Of a stretch of 64,000 nt of DNA, positions 53,189 through 63,976 are shown piece after piece. The notes beneath the pieces were generated by a model. The model ran no database searches and was not told the origin of the DNA. It saw only the letters and a program-made list of their open reading frames with translations. The stretch is taken from contig NZ_JANFMV010000005.1 in assembly GCF_024385575.1 (NCBI RefSeq), positions 68,440-132,439 of the forward strand, given 5' to 3'. A program made the translations under genes and the position numbers. This stretch comes from Rhizobium sp. NRK18. GTDB taxonomy: Bacteria; Pseudomonadota; Alphaproteobacteria; Rhizobiales; Rhizobiaceae. How positions within the stretch are numbered: the stretch's first letter is position 1; each line of letters starts with the position of its first letter.

Positions 53189-54421
53189 ATGTCTGATGTA
53201 ATGGTGCTCGGTGCGGGCATGGTGGGTGTTTCGACGGCGCTGGCGCTGCAGGCCGCCGGCAAGAGTGTCGTGATCGTCGACCGCAAGGGGCCGGGGCTGG
53301 AAACGAGCTACGGCAATGCCGGCGTGATTCAGGCCGAAGCCGTCGAACCTTACGCTTTGCCGCTCGACCCGGTCGCGCTCGTCAAGATCGCCTTCAAGCT
53401 GCGCAACGACATCAATTACCATTTCACCGCCCTGCCCTCTCATGTGCGCCCCGTCTGGGAATATTTCCTCGCCTCGCTGCCGGGCCGCTACAAGGAAATC
53501 TCGAAGACCTATTCCAAGCTGGCGCTGCGTTCGACCGCGGACCACGCGCCGCTGATCGCGGCTGCCGGCGCCGACAACCTGATCCGCCGCGGTGGGCTTC
53601 GCTTCGTCTTCCGCACGCAGGAAGCGCTCGACAAGGCCGCCAAGGACGCCGAGCGCATTCACGAGGCATACGGCCCGCCGATGAAAATCGTCGACGGCGC
53701 GGAGCTGGCGGCTGCCGAACCGTCGATCAAGATCCCGCTGAAAGGCGCCGTCCACTGGACGGGGAGCTGGAGCTGCATGGATCCCGGCGGGCTGACCGAA
53801 GCCTATGCCAATCTCTTCGTCTCGCGCGGCGGCACGATCGTCAACGGCGACGCCGAGACGCTGACGCGCGCCGAGAATGGCTGGACCGTCAAGGGTCCGG
53901 ATGGCCCAGTCACCGCCGCGGACGTCGTCGTCGCCCTCGGCCCTTGGTCGCCGCTGCTGCTCAAGAAATTCGGCTACGACATTCCGCTCCTGAGAAAGCG
54001 CGGCTACCACCGGCATTTTGCCGGCGGCGCGACGCTGAACGCCCCGGTGTTCGACAGTGAGAACGCCACCGTGATCTCGCCGATGATCAAGGGCATCCGG
54101 GTGCTGACGGGGGCGGAGCTCGCGCGCTTCGGCGCCATGCCGACGCCGGTGCAGCTGGACCACTCCTCGGAAGCCGCCGGCGAACTGCTGGATCTTGGCA
54201 AGCCTGTCGAGGCCGAACCCTGGTTCGGCAACCGACCCTGCATGCCGGACATGCTGCCGCTGGTCGGCAAAGCGCCGCGCCATGACGGGCTGTGGTTCCA
54301 TTTCGGCCACGGCCACCAGGGCTTCACCCTCGGGCCGACGACATCGGCGCTGCTGGCGGAAGAGATGACCGGCGGCACCACGCCGGTGCCGGAACTCTCG
54401 CCGTCTCGCCTGAAGATCTGA
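53189..54421 (+). CDS. FAD-dependent D-amino acid dehydrogenase-like oxidoreductase
   Basis: The 410-residue DadA-like flavoprotein has the FAD motif VLGAGMVGVSTALALQAAG (GAGMVG at residues 8-13), the LETSYGNAGVIQAE signature following the Rossmann fold, and a C-terminal FGHGHQGFTLGPTT loop. It probably feeds electrons from a D-amino acid or secondary amine into the respiratory chain. The start at 53189 (MSDVMVLG) is preferred over an in-frame ATG 15 codons upstream, which has a non-conserved leader. It lies 116 nt after the FadR gene, with a TTGACT hexamer (53116-53121) that might begin a separate promoter. It is convergent with the cyclodeaminase homologue. Confidence 0.88.
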   Translation: MSDVMVLGAGMVGVSTALALQAAGKSVVIVDRKGPGLETSYGNAGVIQAEAVEPYALPLDPVALVKIAFKLRNDINYHFTALPSHVRPVWEYFLASLPGRYKEISKTYSKLALRSTADHAPLIAAAGADNLIRRGGLRFVFRTQEALDKAAKDAERIHEAYGPPMKIVDGAELAAAEPSIKIPLKGAVHWTGSWSCMDPGGLTEAYANLFVSRGGTIVNGDAETLTRAENGWTVKGPDGPVTAADVVVALGPWSPLLLKKFGYDIPLLRKRGYHRHFAGGATLNAPVFDSENATVISPMIKGIRVLTGAELARFGAMPTPVQLDHSSEAAGELLDLGKPVEAEPWFGNRPCMPDMLPLVGKAPRHDGLWFHFGHGHQGFTLGPTTSALLAEEMTGGTTPVPELSPSRLKI

Positions 54422-54452
54422 GGCCGACCGCGGCGTCTCAGTCCTTGGCGCG

Positions 54453-55499
54453 TCAGTCCCTGGCGCGGGCGAGCATGCCGAACAGGTCGCGGCTGTCATC
54501 GGGATCGGCGATGATGTCGAGGTCCTGGTAGAAGGGCGTGCCCTTGAGCCGGTCGCGGATGTAGCGCAACGCGGAGAAATCCTCGATCGCGAAACCGACG
54601 CTGTCGAACAGCGTGATCTGGCCGGCATTGTGCCGGCCTTTTTCCTCGCCGAGTATCACCTTCCACAGTTCGGTGACCGGATAGTCGGCCTCCATCTGCT
54701 GGATCTCGCCCTCGACGCGGGTCTGCGGCGGATATTCGACGAAGGTCGAGGCGCGGGCGAGAATGTCGCGGTGCAGCTCGGTCTTGCCGGGGCAATCGCC
54801 GCCGATGGCGTTGATGTGCACGCCGGCGCCGACCATGTTGTCGGTCAGGATCGTGGCATACTGCTTGTCGGCGGTGCAGGTGGTGATGATCTCCGCGCCC
54901 TCGATCGCGGCCTGCGACGAGGTGCAGGCGGTCACATTCAGCCCGGAGCCCGAAAGATTGCGCACGACCTTGTCGGTCGCCTTCGGATCGATGTCATAGA
55001 GGCGGATATTCTCGATGCCGAGCACGGCCTTCATCGCCAGAGCCTGGAATTCCGCCTGCGCGCCATTGCCGATCATCGCCATGGTCTTCGCCCCCTTGGG
55101 CGCCAGATGGCGGGCGGCCATGGCGGAGGTGGCGGCGGTACGAAGCGCGGTCAGGAGCGTCATTTCGGTCAGCAGCACCGGATAGCCGGTGGACACTTCG
55201 GCGAGCAGGCCGAAGGCGGTCACCGTCTGCAGGCCCTGCGCCATGTTCTTCGGATGGCCGTTCACATACTTGAACGAGTAGATCTCGCCGTCGGAAGTCG
55301 GCATCAGCTCGATCACGCCCTCGCGCGAATGCGAGGCGACGCGCGGCGTCTTGTCGAAGGTTTCCCAGCGGCGGAAATCCGCCTCGATGACATCTGTCAA
55401 CTCGACGAGCACCCGCTCGACGCCGATGTGATGGACGAGCTGCATCATGTTCTCGACGCTGACGAAGGGGACAAGGGCTTTCTCGGACGGCGCCAGCAT
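54453..55499 (-). CDS. Ornithine cyclodeaminase family protein
   Basis: The 348-residue protein resembles bacterial ornithine cyclodeaminase, starting LVPFVSVENMMQLVHHIGVERVLVEL. TALRTAATSAMAARHLAPKGAKTMAMIGNGAQAEFQALA contains the NAD-binding Rossmann loop. DKQYATILTDNMVGAGVHINAIGGDCPGKTELH holds the catalytic-region Asp of the true cyclodeaminases. It could make proline from ornithine or reduce a cyclic imine from the neighbouring oxidase. I chose the ATG at 55499, with AGGAG upstream; an ATG at 55526 lacks a ribosome site. It is divergent from the Lrp gene. Confidence 0.85.
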   Translation of the reverse strand: MLAPSEKALVPFVSVENMMQLVHHIGVERVLVELTDVIEADFRRWETFDKTPRVASHSREGVIELMPTSDGEIYSFKYVNGHPKNMAQGLQTVTAFGLLAEVSTGYPVLLTEMTLLTALRTAATSAMAARHLAPKGAKTMAMIGNGAQAEFQALAMKAVLGIENIRLYDIDPKATDKVVRNLSGSGLNVTACTSSQAAIEGAEIITTCTADKQYATILTDNMVGAGVHINAIGGDCPGKTELHRDILARASTFVEYPPQTRVEGEIQQMEADYPVTELWKVILGEEKGRHNAGQITLFDSVGFAIEDFSALRYIRDRLKGTPFYQDLDIIADPDDSRDLFGMLARARD

Positions 55500-55591
55500 G
55501 GCGGGGTTCTCCTGCTTCCTGATCATGCCCAGAGAGTAGCAGAGGCGCCGAATTGGCCGAAAGCGCAAACTTGTGTTGTTTCCGGCAGCAA

Positions 55592-55601
55592 TTTGCGCAA
55601 A
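55592..55601. promoter_or_regulatory. TTTGCGCAAA palindrome in the cyclodeaminase/Lrp promoter
   Basis: A perfect 10-bp palindrome lies 36 nt before the Lrp start, in the divergent promoter. A related inverted half (AAGCGCAAA, 55561-55569) lies 22 nt upstream. The 8-bp core TTGCGCAA is the same as at 46419 and 46473, suggesting one regulator for both promoters. Confidence 0.55.
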
Positions 55602-55637
55602 ATGAGTAACAGGACTGACGAAACGACAGGACGCGCC

Positions 55638-56075
55638 ATGGAGCCGAGCCGCTATATCCCCGACGATCTCGACCGCCGGCTGATCGCGCACCTGAGGATC
55701 GACGGCCGCGCCTCGCTGTCGAAGCTCGCCGACATCCTCGGCGTGGCGCGCGGCACCGTGCAGAACCGGCTCGACCGGCTCCTCGAAACCGGCACGCTGA
55801 TGGGCTTTACCGTCAGGATGCGCGAGGACTATGACGACCGCACCGTCAACGCCGTGATGATGATCGAAGTGGTCGGCAAGTCGACGACCCAGGTCATCCG
55901 CAAGCTGCGCGGCATCCCGGAAATCCATGCGCTCCATACGACCAACGGCAACTGGGACCTCGTCGCCGACATCCGCGCCGGAAGCCTCGCCGATTTCGAC
56001 CGCGTTCTGCGCGAAGTGCGCATGATCGACGGGGTGGCGAACAGCGAGACGAGCCTGTTGCTGAGCGGGGTGTGA
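55638..56075 (+). CDS. Lrp/AsnC-family regulator
   Basis: The 145-residue protein has the Lrp-type helix-turn-helix (residues 9-60, with LSKLADILGVARGTVQNRLDRLLETG) and a RAM domain with TTNGNWDLVADIRAGSLADFDRVLREVRMIDG. It is divergent from the cyclodeaminase homologue, so it very likely regulates it in response to an amino acid. An alternative in-frame ATG at 55602 would add 12 residues but overlaps the TTTGCGCAAA palindrome. I kept 55638. Confidence 0.88.
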   Translation: MEPSRYIPDDLDRRLIAHLRIDGRASLSKLADILGVARGTVQNRLDRLLETGTLMGFTVRMREDYDDRTVNAVMMIEVVGKSTTQVIRKLRGIPEIHALHTTNGNWDLVADIRAGSLADFDRVLREVRMIDGVANSETSLLLSGV

Positions 56076-56133
56076 GCGGCGAGCGACTGGGAGCAATCGC
56101 ACGTTATTTTAGGGCGACGGCAAACGGCGCCTC

Positions 56134-56307
56134 CCCTCTCCCCGCCTGCGGGGAGAGGGTCAGGGTGAGGGGCAAAACCACACAGGCACGGCTTGTCATT
56201 TAGCAACACAATATCGAACGAGCCTTGTCGAAACGAAGGCCGACGGGTCACAGAAGCGCCCTTCATCCGCCCTGCCGGGCACCTTCTCCCCGCAAGCGGG
56301 GAGAAGG
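56134..56307. repeat. RIME-like intergenic element with two palindromes
   Basis: Two perfect 12-bp hairpins with two-base loops lie at 56134-56159 (CCCTCTCCCCGC arm) and 56282-56307 (CCTTCTCCCCGC arm), joined by about 120 nt that include CAGGGTGAGGGGC and CCTTCATCCGCCCTGCCGGGCACC. This matches the Rhizobium-specific intergenic mosaic element type: two large GC-rich palindromes, always intergenic. The surrounding gap 56076-56450 shows no gene. Confidence 0.75.
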
Positions 56308-56450
56308 GACCAGCCCTCATTCATCACCGAAGTTCGGCAATGTAACTGCGCTCCCCATCCCCTCTTCGGAACATAGCGACCGCTCATCCATTTGCCTGAC
56401 TGAGGGTTTGTCCTCGAGACAGGCATCCGGATCAAAGGGTAGCGCGCGCA

Positions 56451-57212
56451 ATGAGGCAACTGGCGGAGAATTTCTGGACGTTTCGCGGCGACTTCAAGGT
56501 CGCCGGGATCATCAATCTCGGCACCCATATGTCGCTCGTGCGCCGGGCCGATGGCAGCTACCTCGTGCTCGACAGCTATGCGCTGGAGAAAGACGACCGG
56601 CGCGCGCTCCTCGAGCTGACGGACGGCGGACGGGCGGTCGAGGCGATCCTCAACGTGCACCCGTTCCACACGCTGCACTGCAGCGCCGCCCACAGGCTTC
56701 TGCCGCATGCCCGGCTGATCGGCACCCGGCGTCACCATGGCCAGGCGCCGGACCTGCCATGGGATTCCGGGTTTATCGAGGACGCGGCAACCCAAAAGGC
56801 TTTTGCTGCGGACCTGGATTTTTCCGTGCCGCGGGGCATCGATTTTGTCAGCGATGACGATCATGTGCATGTCGCCTCGGTTCTCGTTCGCCACCGGCAA
56901 AGCGGCATCGTCCATGTCGACGACACGATCAATGTGCTCGCTGCCCCCGGCTTCCTCGGCAAGCTGCTGCCCCAGTCGAAGCTGAAATTCCATCCGCAGC
57001 TCGCCAAGGCACTGCAGAAGCGCTCAGGCGCGGCCGACGACTACGCGCAATGGGCGCGCGAGATCGCCGAGGCCTGGGCCGGCACGCCGGTCGTCTGCGC
57101 CGCCCATTCGGCCGTCCGCACCCTGCCCGCCGACGGCTGGTGTCGCGAGGTGCTCGACGCGCTGAAAGGCGTCGACAGGACGCTTGCCAAACACCGCTCC
57201 ACCCACGGCTGA
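56451..57212 (+). CDS. Metallo-beta-lactamase-like protein, degenerate
   Basis: The 253-residue protein seems to keep a metallo-beta-lactamase-like layout: INLGTHMSLVRRADGSYLVLDSY near the N-terminus, AILNVHPFHTLHC at residues 65-77 where HxHxDH is expected, then SGIVHVDDTIN and CAAHSAVRTLP. The metal motif is altered to H70-x-x-H73-x-x-H76 with no Asp, so metal binding may be changed or lost. No signal peptide. It precedes an aldehyde dehydrogenase by 48 nt and is probably co-transcribed with it. Function unknown; the fold call is by eye only. Confidence 0.65.
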   Translation: MRQLAENFWTFRGDFKVAGIINLGTHMSLVRRADGSYLVLDSYALEKDDRRALLELTDGGRAVEAILNVHPFHTLHCSAAHRLLPHARLIGTRRHHGQAPDLPWDSGFIEDAATQKAFAADLDFSVPRGIDFVSDDDHVHVASVLVRHRQSGIVHVDDTINVLAAPGFLGKLLPQSKLKFHPQLAKALQKRSGAADDYAQWAREIAEAWAGTPVVCAAHSAVRTLPADGWCREVLDALKGVDRTLAKHRSTHG

Positions 57213-57260
57213 TCTTCCCGGCCAGACAACAAAAACACTGCAAACAGGAGAAACACCCCC

Positions 57261-58643
57261 ATGTCGAACTCATCCAAGTCCCTGAAGACCATCAATCCGC
57301 TGACCGAGCAGGACCTCCGCTCCTATCCGCTGATGTCGGACGACGAAGCGAGCGCGGTGGTCGAGGCGAGCCACAAGGCCTTTCTCGACTGGCGGCTGAA
57401 AAGCCTCGAAGAGCGCGCCAAGGTGATCTCGGCGATTGCCGCCGAAATGCGCAAGTCGAAGGAGGATTTTGCCAGGCTGATGACCGACGAGGTGGGCAAG
57501 CTCCTCAACGACAGCCGCAGCGAAGTCGATCTCTGCGCCGCCATCTGCGACTACACCGCCAAGGCCGGCCCAAAGGTTCTGGCGGACGAGGAGCGCGAGG
57601 TCGAGGGCGACAAGGGCTATGTCACGCATTCGCCGATCGGCGTCATCTACGGCATCCAGCCCTGGAACTTCCCCGCCTACCAGGCGGTGCGCTATTCGAT
57701 CGCCAGCCTGATGGCCGGCAACGGCGTGCTCTTGAAACATGCCGAAGCCTGCACCGGCAGCGGCCTGTTCCTGCGCGATCTCTACGAGCGGGCCGGCCTG
57801 CCGAAAGGCCTGTTCGGCGTGCTTCTGATCTCGCACGAGCAGTCGGACAGGATCATCGAGGACGAGCGCGTGCGCGGCGTGACGCTGACGGGCAGCGACA
57901 GGGCCGGCCGCGCGGTCGGCGCCAAGGCCGCCGAGCTGGTCAAGAAGACCGTGCTCGAGCTCGGCTCCAACGACGCCTATCTGGTGCTCGACGACGCCGA
58001 CCTCGATCTCGCCGTCAAGACCTGCGTCAAGGGCCGGATCTACAACAACGGCCAGACCTGCGTGAACGCCAAGCGCTTCATCGTCACCGAGAAGAACTAC
58101 GACGCCTTCGTCAAAGCCTATGCCGAAGCCTTCGAGGCGATCGCGCTCGGCGATCCGACCGACGAGAAAACCCAGCTCGGCCCGATGGTGACGAAGAAGC
58201 AGCGCGACGAACTGCACGAACAGGTGCAAAAGAGCGTCGAAAAGGGCGCGAAGCTGGTCGTCGGCGGCAAGATCCCGGATCGCACCGGCTGGTTCTATCC
58301 GGCAACCGTGCTTGCCGATGTGGCACCCGGGCAGCCGGCCTACGAGGACGAGATGTTCGGGCCGGCGGCCGCCATCATCCGCGCGAAGGACGACATGGAC
58401 GCCCTGCGGATTGCCAACAGCAGCCGCTACGGCCTTGGTGGCGGCATCTTCAGCAAGGACGTCGCGCGCGCCCGCAAGCTCGCCGCCGACCATTTCGACA
58501 CCGGCATGGTCTTCATCAACACCTTCAACGTCGCCTACCCCACCCTGCCCTTCGGCGGCGTCAAGACCTCCGGCTACGGCCGCGAACACGGCCCGGAGGG
58601 ATTGAAGGAGTTCGTCAACGTGAAGTCGATCCGGATCGGGTGA
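57261..58643 (+). CDS. NAD-dependent succinate-semialdehyde dehydrogenase-like aldehyde dehydrogenase
   Basis: The 460-residue aldehyde dehydrogenase is of the Sad/YneI subgroup: short N-terminus starting INPLTEQDLRSYP, PWNFPAYQAVRYSIASLMAG, the glutamate in VLELGSNDAY, and nucleophile Cys267 in NNGQTCVNAKR. MFGPAAAIIR and FGGVKTSGYGRE follow. Members oxidise succinate semialdehyde or similar small aldehydes with NAD. In this locus it may remove the aldehyde made from the amine or amino acid handled by the oxidase and cyclodeaminase homologue. Confidence 0.88.
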   Translation: MSNSSKSLKTINPLTEQDLRSYPLMSDDEASAVVEASHKAFLDWRLKSLEERAKVISAIAAEMRKSKEDFARLMTDEVGKLLNDSRSEVDLCAAICDYTAKAGPKVLADEEREVEGDKGYVTHSPIGVIYGIQPWNFPAYQAVRYSIASLMAGNGVLLKHAEACTGSGLFLRDLYERAGLPKGLFGVLLISHEQSDRIIEDERVRGVTLTGSDRAGRAVGAKAAELVKKTVLELGSNDAYLVLDDADLDLAVKTCVKGRIYNNGQTCVNAKRFIVTEKNYDAFVKAYAEAFEAIALGDPTDEKTQLGPMVTKKQRDELHEQVQKSVEKGAKLVVGGKIPDRTGWFYPATVLADVAPGQPAYEDEMFGPAAAIIRAKDDMDALRIANSSRYGLGGGIFSKDVARARKLAADHFDTGMVFINTFNVAYPTLPFGGVKTSGYGREHGPEGLKEFVNVKSIRIG

Positions 58644-58911
58644 TGGAATGAGACGGGAGGGGCCGGGGGACCGGCTTCTCGATGTCGAAGAGGGTGGAAT
58701 GGTGGACGATGAGAGAGCGGCCACCATTCGCATAAATTTCTTACATTATAGAATACCAGCTGTGGCAAGGGAGAGACATGCCTATCTTCCCCCTTCGCGC
58801 GAAAGAAGCAGTGTTTCTTCAACTTTTTTGATGTAGGTGCAGCATTCCTCAAGTATGATGACCATCAAGCAAGCTCAGAACTCTTAGGTGAGCTGCCGAG
58901 TTGGGATACTA

Positions 58912-59532
58912 ATGCGCCAAACGGGCAGAAAAAAGCTAATATTGGAGATTTTGAATTCCTGTGAACCACAAGGAATATGCCTACTCAACGAATTGCGCGT
59001 GAAATGCGCATGGGCCGGCGAATTCGATAAAATGAAGAGCCGGAAGACCGACCAAAAAAAATCGTTTAACCGGACTGTCATAGGCAATTTTGACGAGCTT
59101 GTAAAAGAAGAGGTAGCTCAAAAATATCGGGGCTTTTACACCTACCTTTCCATAGGACTTTTTGCGCGATGGGCCGTCTGGGAACTGCTCGAACAAGAGT
59201 ATCTCACTGGCCTCCCTCAAGCTGACGAAATGGAGATTTTTGTTGGCCGAGACGCGTGTACGGCTTTCGTAAAACTTCAAAACGGGCAGCGTTCGGTGGT
59301 TGGCACGTCTGTTTTTATGAGTGATATCATACTTATCGGCAGCAGAGAGATCAGTGACGATGACCTCAATTGCTTGGCACAAATACCTTGGCCCACAAAC
59401 GCCTTCTTCGAGCATGGGATGACCGAAGACAAGACTTTCAGACTCTGCGACGCGGCGCGGTTGCCGTCCTTCATTGAATTTTCAAATGGCACGACGGCAT
59501 CAACTGCGAGAAAGAGATACTCAAAATACTGA
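58912..59532 (+). CDS. Orphan hypothetical protein in an AT-richer island
   Basis: The frame encodes about 206 residues with no family I recognise. It contains a hydrophobic-aromatic patch YRGFYTYLSIGLFARWAVWELLEQEY and a C-terminal WPTNAFFEHGMTEDKTFRLCDAARLPSF. The start is uncertain: GTG 58888, ATG 58912 and ATG 59032 are all in frame. Base composition and codon use are markedly more AT-rich than in all neighbouring genes, which suggests recent horizontal transfer. It stands alone in non-coding sequence. The 268 nt before it (58644-58911) hold no credible gene. Confidence 0.5.
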   Translation: MRQTGRKKLILEILNSCEPQGICLLNELRVKCAWAGEFDKMKSRKTDQKKSFNRTVIGNFDELVKEEVAQKYRGFYTYLSIGLFARWAVWELLEQEYLTGLPQADEMEIFVGRDACTAFVKLQNGQRSVVGTSVFMSDIILIGSREISDDDLNCLAQIPWPTNAFFEHGMTEDKTFRLCDAARLPSFIEFSNGTTASTARKRYSKY

Positions 59533-59851
59533 GAAGCATCTCGTTAATGTCTCTAGAATCCGAGACAATAAGGTTCTTTTTTTAAGGGTATTGCGCCGAA
59601 GGTCAAAAGCGCCACAATGAAGTTCAACAATGTGGTCATTATATCCATGTACTCCATAGAAACTTTATATCAGGAATTTTCTTAAATACCAATAATTCAT
59701 AGCTAACCGAGGGGAATAAACCTTATGGACTCCTCTTTGCCCCCTGAGAAAGCCAGATAACGAAGCGCATCCCCTTAGCTAACAAGCAGATTTACCGAGA
59801 TGGAGGAATGGCGACTGCGGTAACTTCCGTTGGTCAGCGCTCCAACACCCC
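59533..59851. other. AT-rich gap with no gene
   Basis: About 320 nt of AT-rich sequence follow the orphan gene. I find no ORF, tRNA or clear terminator. It looks like the tail of a transferred island next to the galacturonate operon end. Confidence 0.6.
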
Positions 59852-60702
59852 CTAAAACCCAAACAATTCCGCCGGATTGTCCACCAGGATCGTCTTCAGA
59901 TCCTCTTCGCGCACCCATGACAGCACCGTATCCACCAGTGCCGCGTCGTTGGGGTAGTCTTCGGTGGTCTTGGCGAGGTTGTGGGGCCAGTTGGTGCCCC
60001 AGATGATGCGTTCGGGGGCGTAGGCGGCGAGTTCGCGGGCGACCGTGGCGATGTCCTCGTAGGCCGGGCCGCCGTCCTTGGAGGATTCGTAGCAGGCGGC
60101 GAACTTGAACCAGCAATTGCCGCGCTCGATCAGCGACTTGACCGCGTCGATCTCCGCCCGTCCCGGCTTGCCTTCGCCAAAGAACTTGCCGTGATGGTCG
60201 ATGATGTAGCGGCTCGTCACCGACTGCAGGAGCGGCATGTGATCGAGGAGGTTGGAGCCGTCGAACTGCACGGCGACGCACCAGCCATGGTCATGCGCCT
60301 TTTTGTCGACCGCCTTCAGGCCGGAGAGACCGATCGCGCCGCCCGGCAGATCCATGATGCGCGCGCCGCGCACGCCGGCATCCGAAAGCCGCTGCATTTC
60401 CTTCCCGTTCGTCTCGCCGGTGATGACGGCGACGCCGCGGGCGCAATCGCCCATCTCGGCAAGGCTGGCGACGAGGCATGCATTGTCGGCCTGATGGGCA
60501 TTGCCCTGGGTGATGACGACGCGGTCGATACCGAGCCAGTCCATCACCTTGCGGTATTCGGCAGGTCCCGGCGTGCCTTCCGGCACCGGCGGGCCGCCGG
60601 GAAGGGCCGGATAGCCCGGCAGGTACATGTGCATCTGCGTGTCGGTCGCGCCCTTCGGCAGCTTCGTTTTCGGCGGCTTGCCCGAATAGGTGCGTTCGAT
60701 CA

Positions 60703-60703
<1 letters not shown>
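59852..60703 (-). CDS. gli: D-galactarolactone isomerase
   Basis: Gli interconverts galactaro-1,5-lactone and the 1,4-lactone in oxidative uronate breakdown. The 283-residue amidohydrolase-family protein has ATDTQMHMYLPGYPALPGGPPVPEG near the N-terminus with an HMY in place of HxH, then IDHHGKFFGEG and IIWGTNWPHN where other members have SDWPH. This pattern fits the Agrobacterium Gli enzyme as I remember it. It is the last gene of kdgD-gci-gli and overlaps gci by one base. Confidence 0.88.
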
Positions 60704-63178
<2,475 letters not shown>

Positions 63179-63976
63179 ATGCTTGAAAGACTGTTGATCA
63201 CGGGTGCCGCCGGCGGACTGGGTCGGATGGCCCGCGAGCGGATGAAACACATGGCGAAGACGCTCCGGCTCTCGGATATCGTCGACCTCGGCAGCGCAGC
63301 GGAAAACGAGGAGCTGGTCGTCTGTGATCTCGGCGACCCCGCCGCCGTCAACGATCTCGTCGCCGGCTGCGACGGCATCGTCCATCTCGGCGGCATTTCG
63401 GTCGAGGACACATTTGCCAAGATCCTCAACGCCAACATCCAGGGCATCTACAATCTCTATGAGGCGGCGCGCAAGAACGGCTCGCCGCGCATCCTGTTTG
63501 CGAGCTCCAACCACGCCATCGGCTTCCACCCGCAGATGGAGCGGCTCGACGCGTCCTCCCCCACCCGGCCGGACGGGCTCTACGGCGTCTCGAAATGCTT
63601 CGGCGAGAGCATGGCGTCGATGTATCACGACAAGTTCGGCGTCGAGACGGCGATCCTGCGCATCGGCTCCTGCTTCATCGAGCCGAAGGACCACCGCATG
63701 CTCTCCACATGGCTGAGCTATGACGACTTCGTCTCCTTTGCCGAATGCGTGTTTTCCGTGCCGCGGCTCGGCTGCCCGATCGTCTACGGCGCCTCCGACA
63801 ACGATGCCGCCTGGTGGGACAACCGCGCGAGCGCCTACCTCGGCTGGAAGCCGAAGGACAACGCCGCAAGCTTCCGCGACAAGGTCAACGCCAACGTGCC
63901 GAAGCCGGCCAAGGGCGCGCCGGAAACGATCTACCAGGGCGGCAAATTTGCCGCTGATCGCATCCACGAGGACTGA
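63179..63976 (+). CDS. udh: Uronate dehydrogenase
   Basis: Udh oxidises D-galacturonate or D-glucuronate with NAD to the aldaro-1,5-lactone, the first step of this pathway. The 265-residue SDR protein has the GAAGGLGRMARERM dinucleotide loop near the N-terminus, DGIVHLGGISVED, FASSNHAIGFHPQ, catalytic Tyr135 and Lys139 in YGVSKCFGES, and GASDNDAAWWDN. The sequence parallels Agrobacterium Udh throughout. The ATG at 63179 is used; a TTG two codons earlier is less likely. It is divergent from kdgD-gci-gli. Confidence 0.95.
   Translation: MLERLLITGAAGGLGRMARERMKHMAKTLRLSDIVDLGSAAENEELVVCDLGDPAAVNDLVAGCDGIVHLGGISVEDTFAKILNANIQGIYNLYEAARKNGSPRILFASSNHAIGFHPQMERLDASSPTRPDGLYGVSKCFGESMASMYHDKFGVETAILRIGSCFIEPKDHRMLSTWLSYDDFVSFAECVFSVPRLGCPIVYGASDNDAAWWDNRASAYLGWKPKDNAASFRDKVNANVPKPAKGAPETIYQGGKFAADRIHED

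Noticed and set aside
58648-58836. 62-codon plus-strand frame after the aldehyde dehydrogenase
   Set aside because: No ribosome site and no recognisable features; it runs across the change in base composition.
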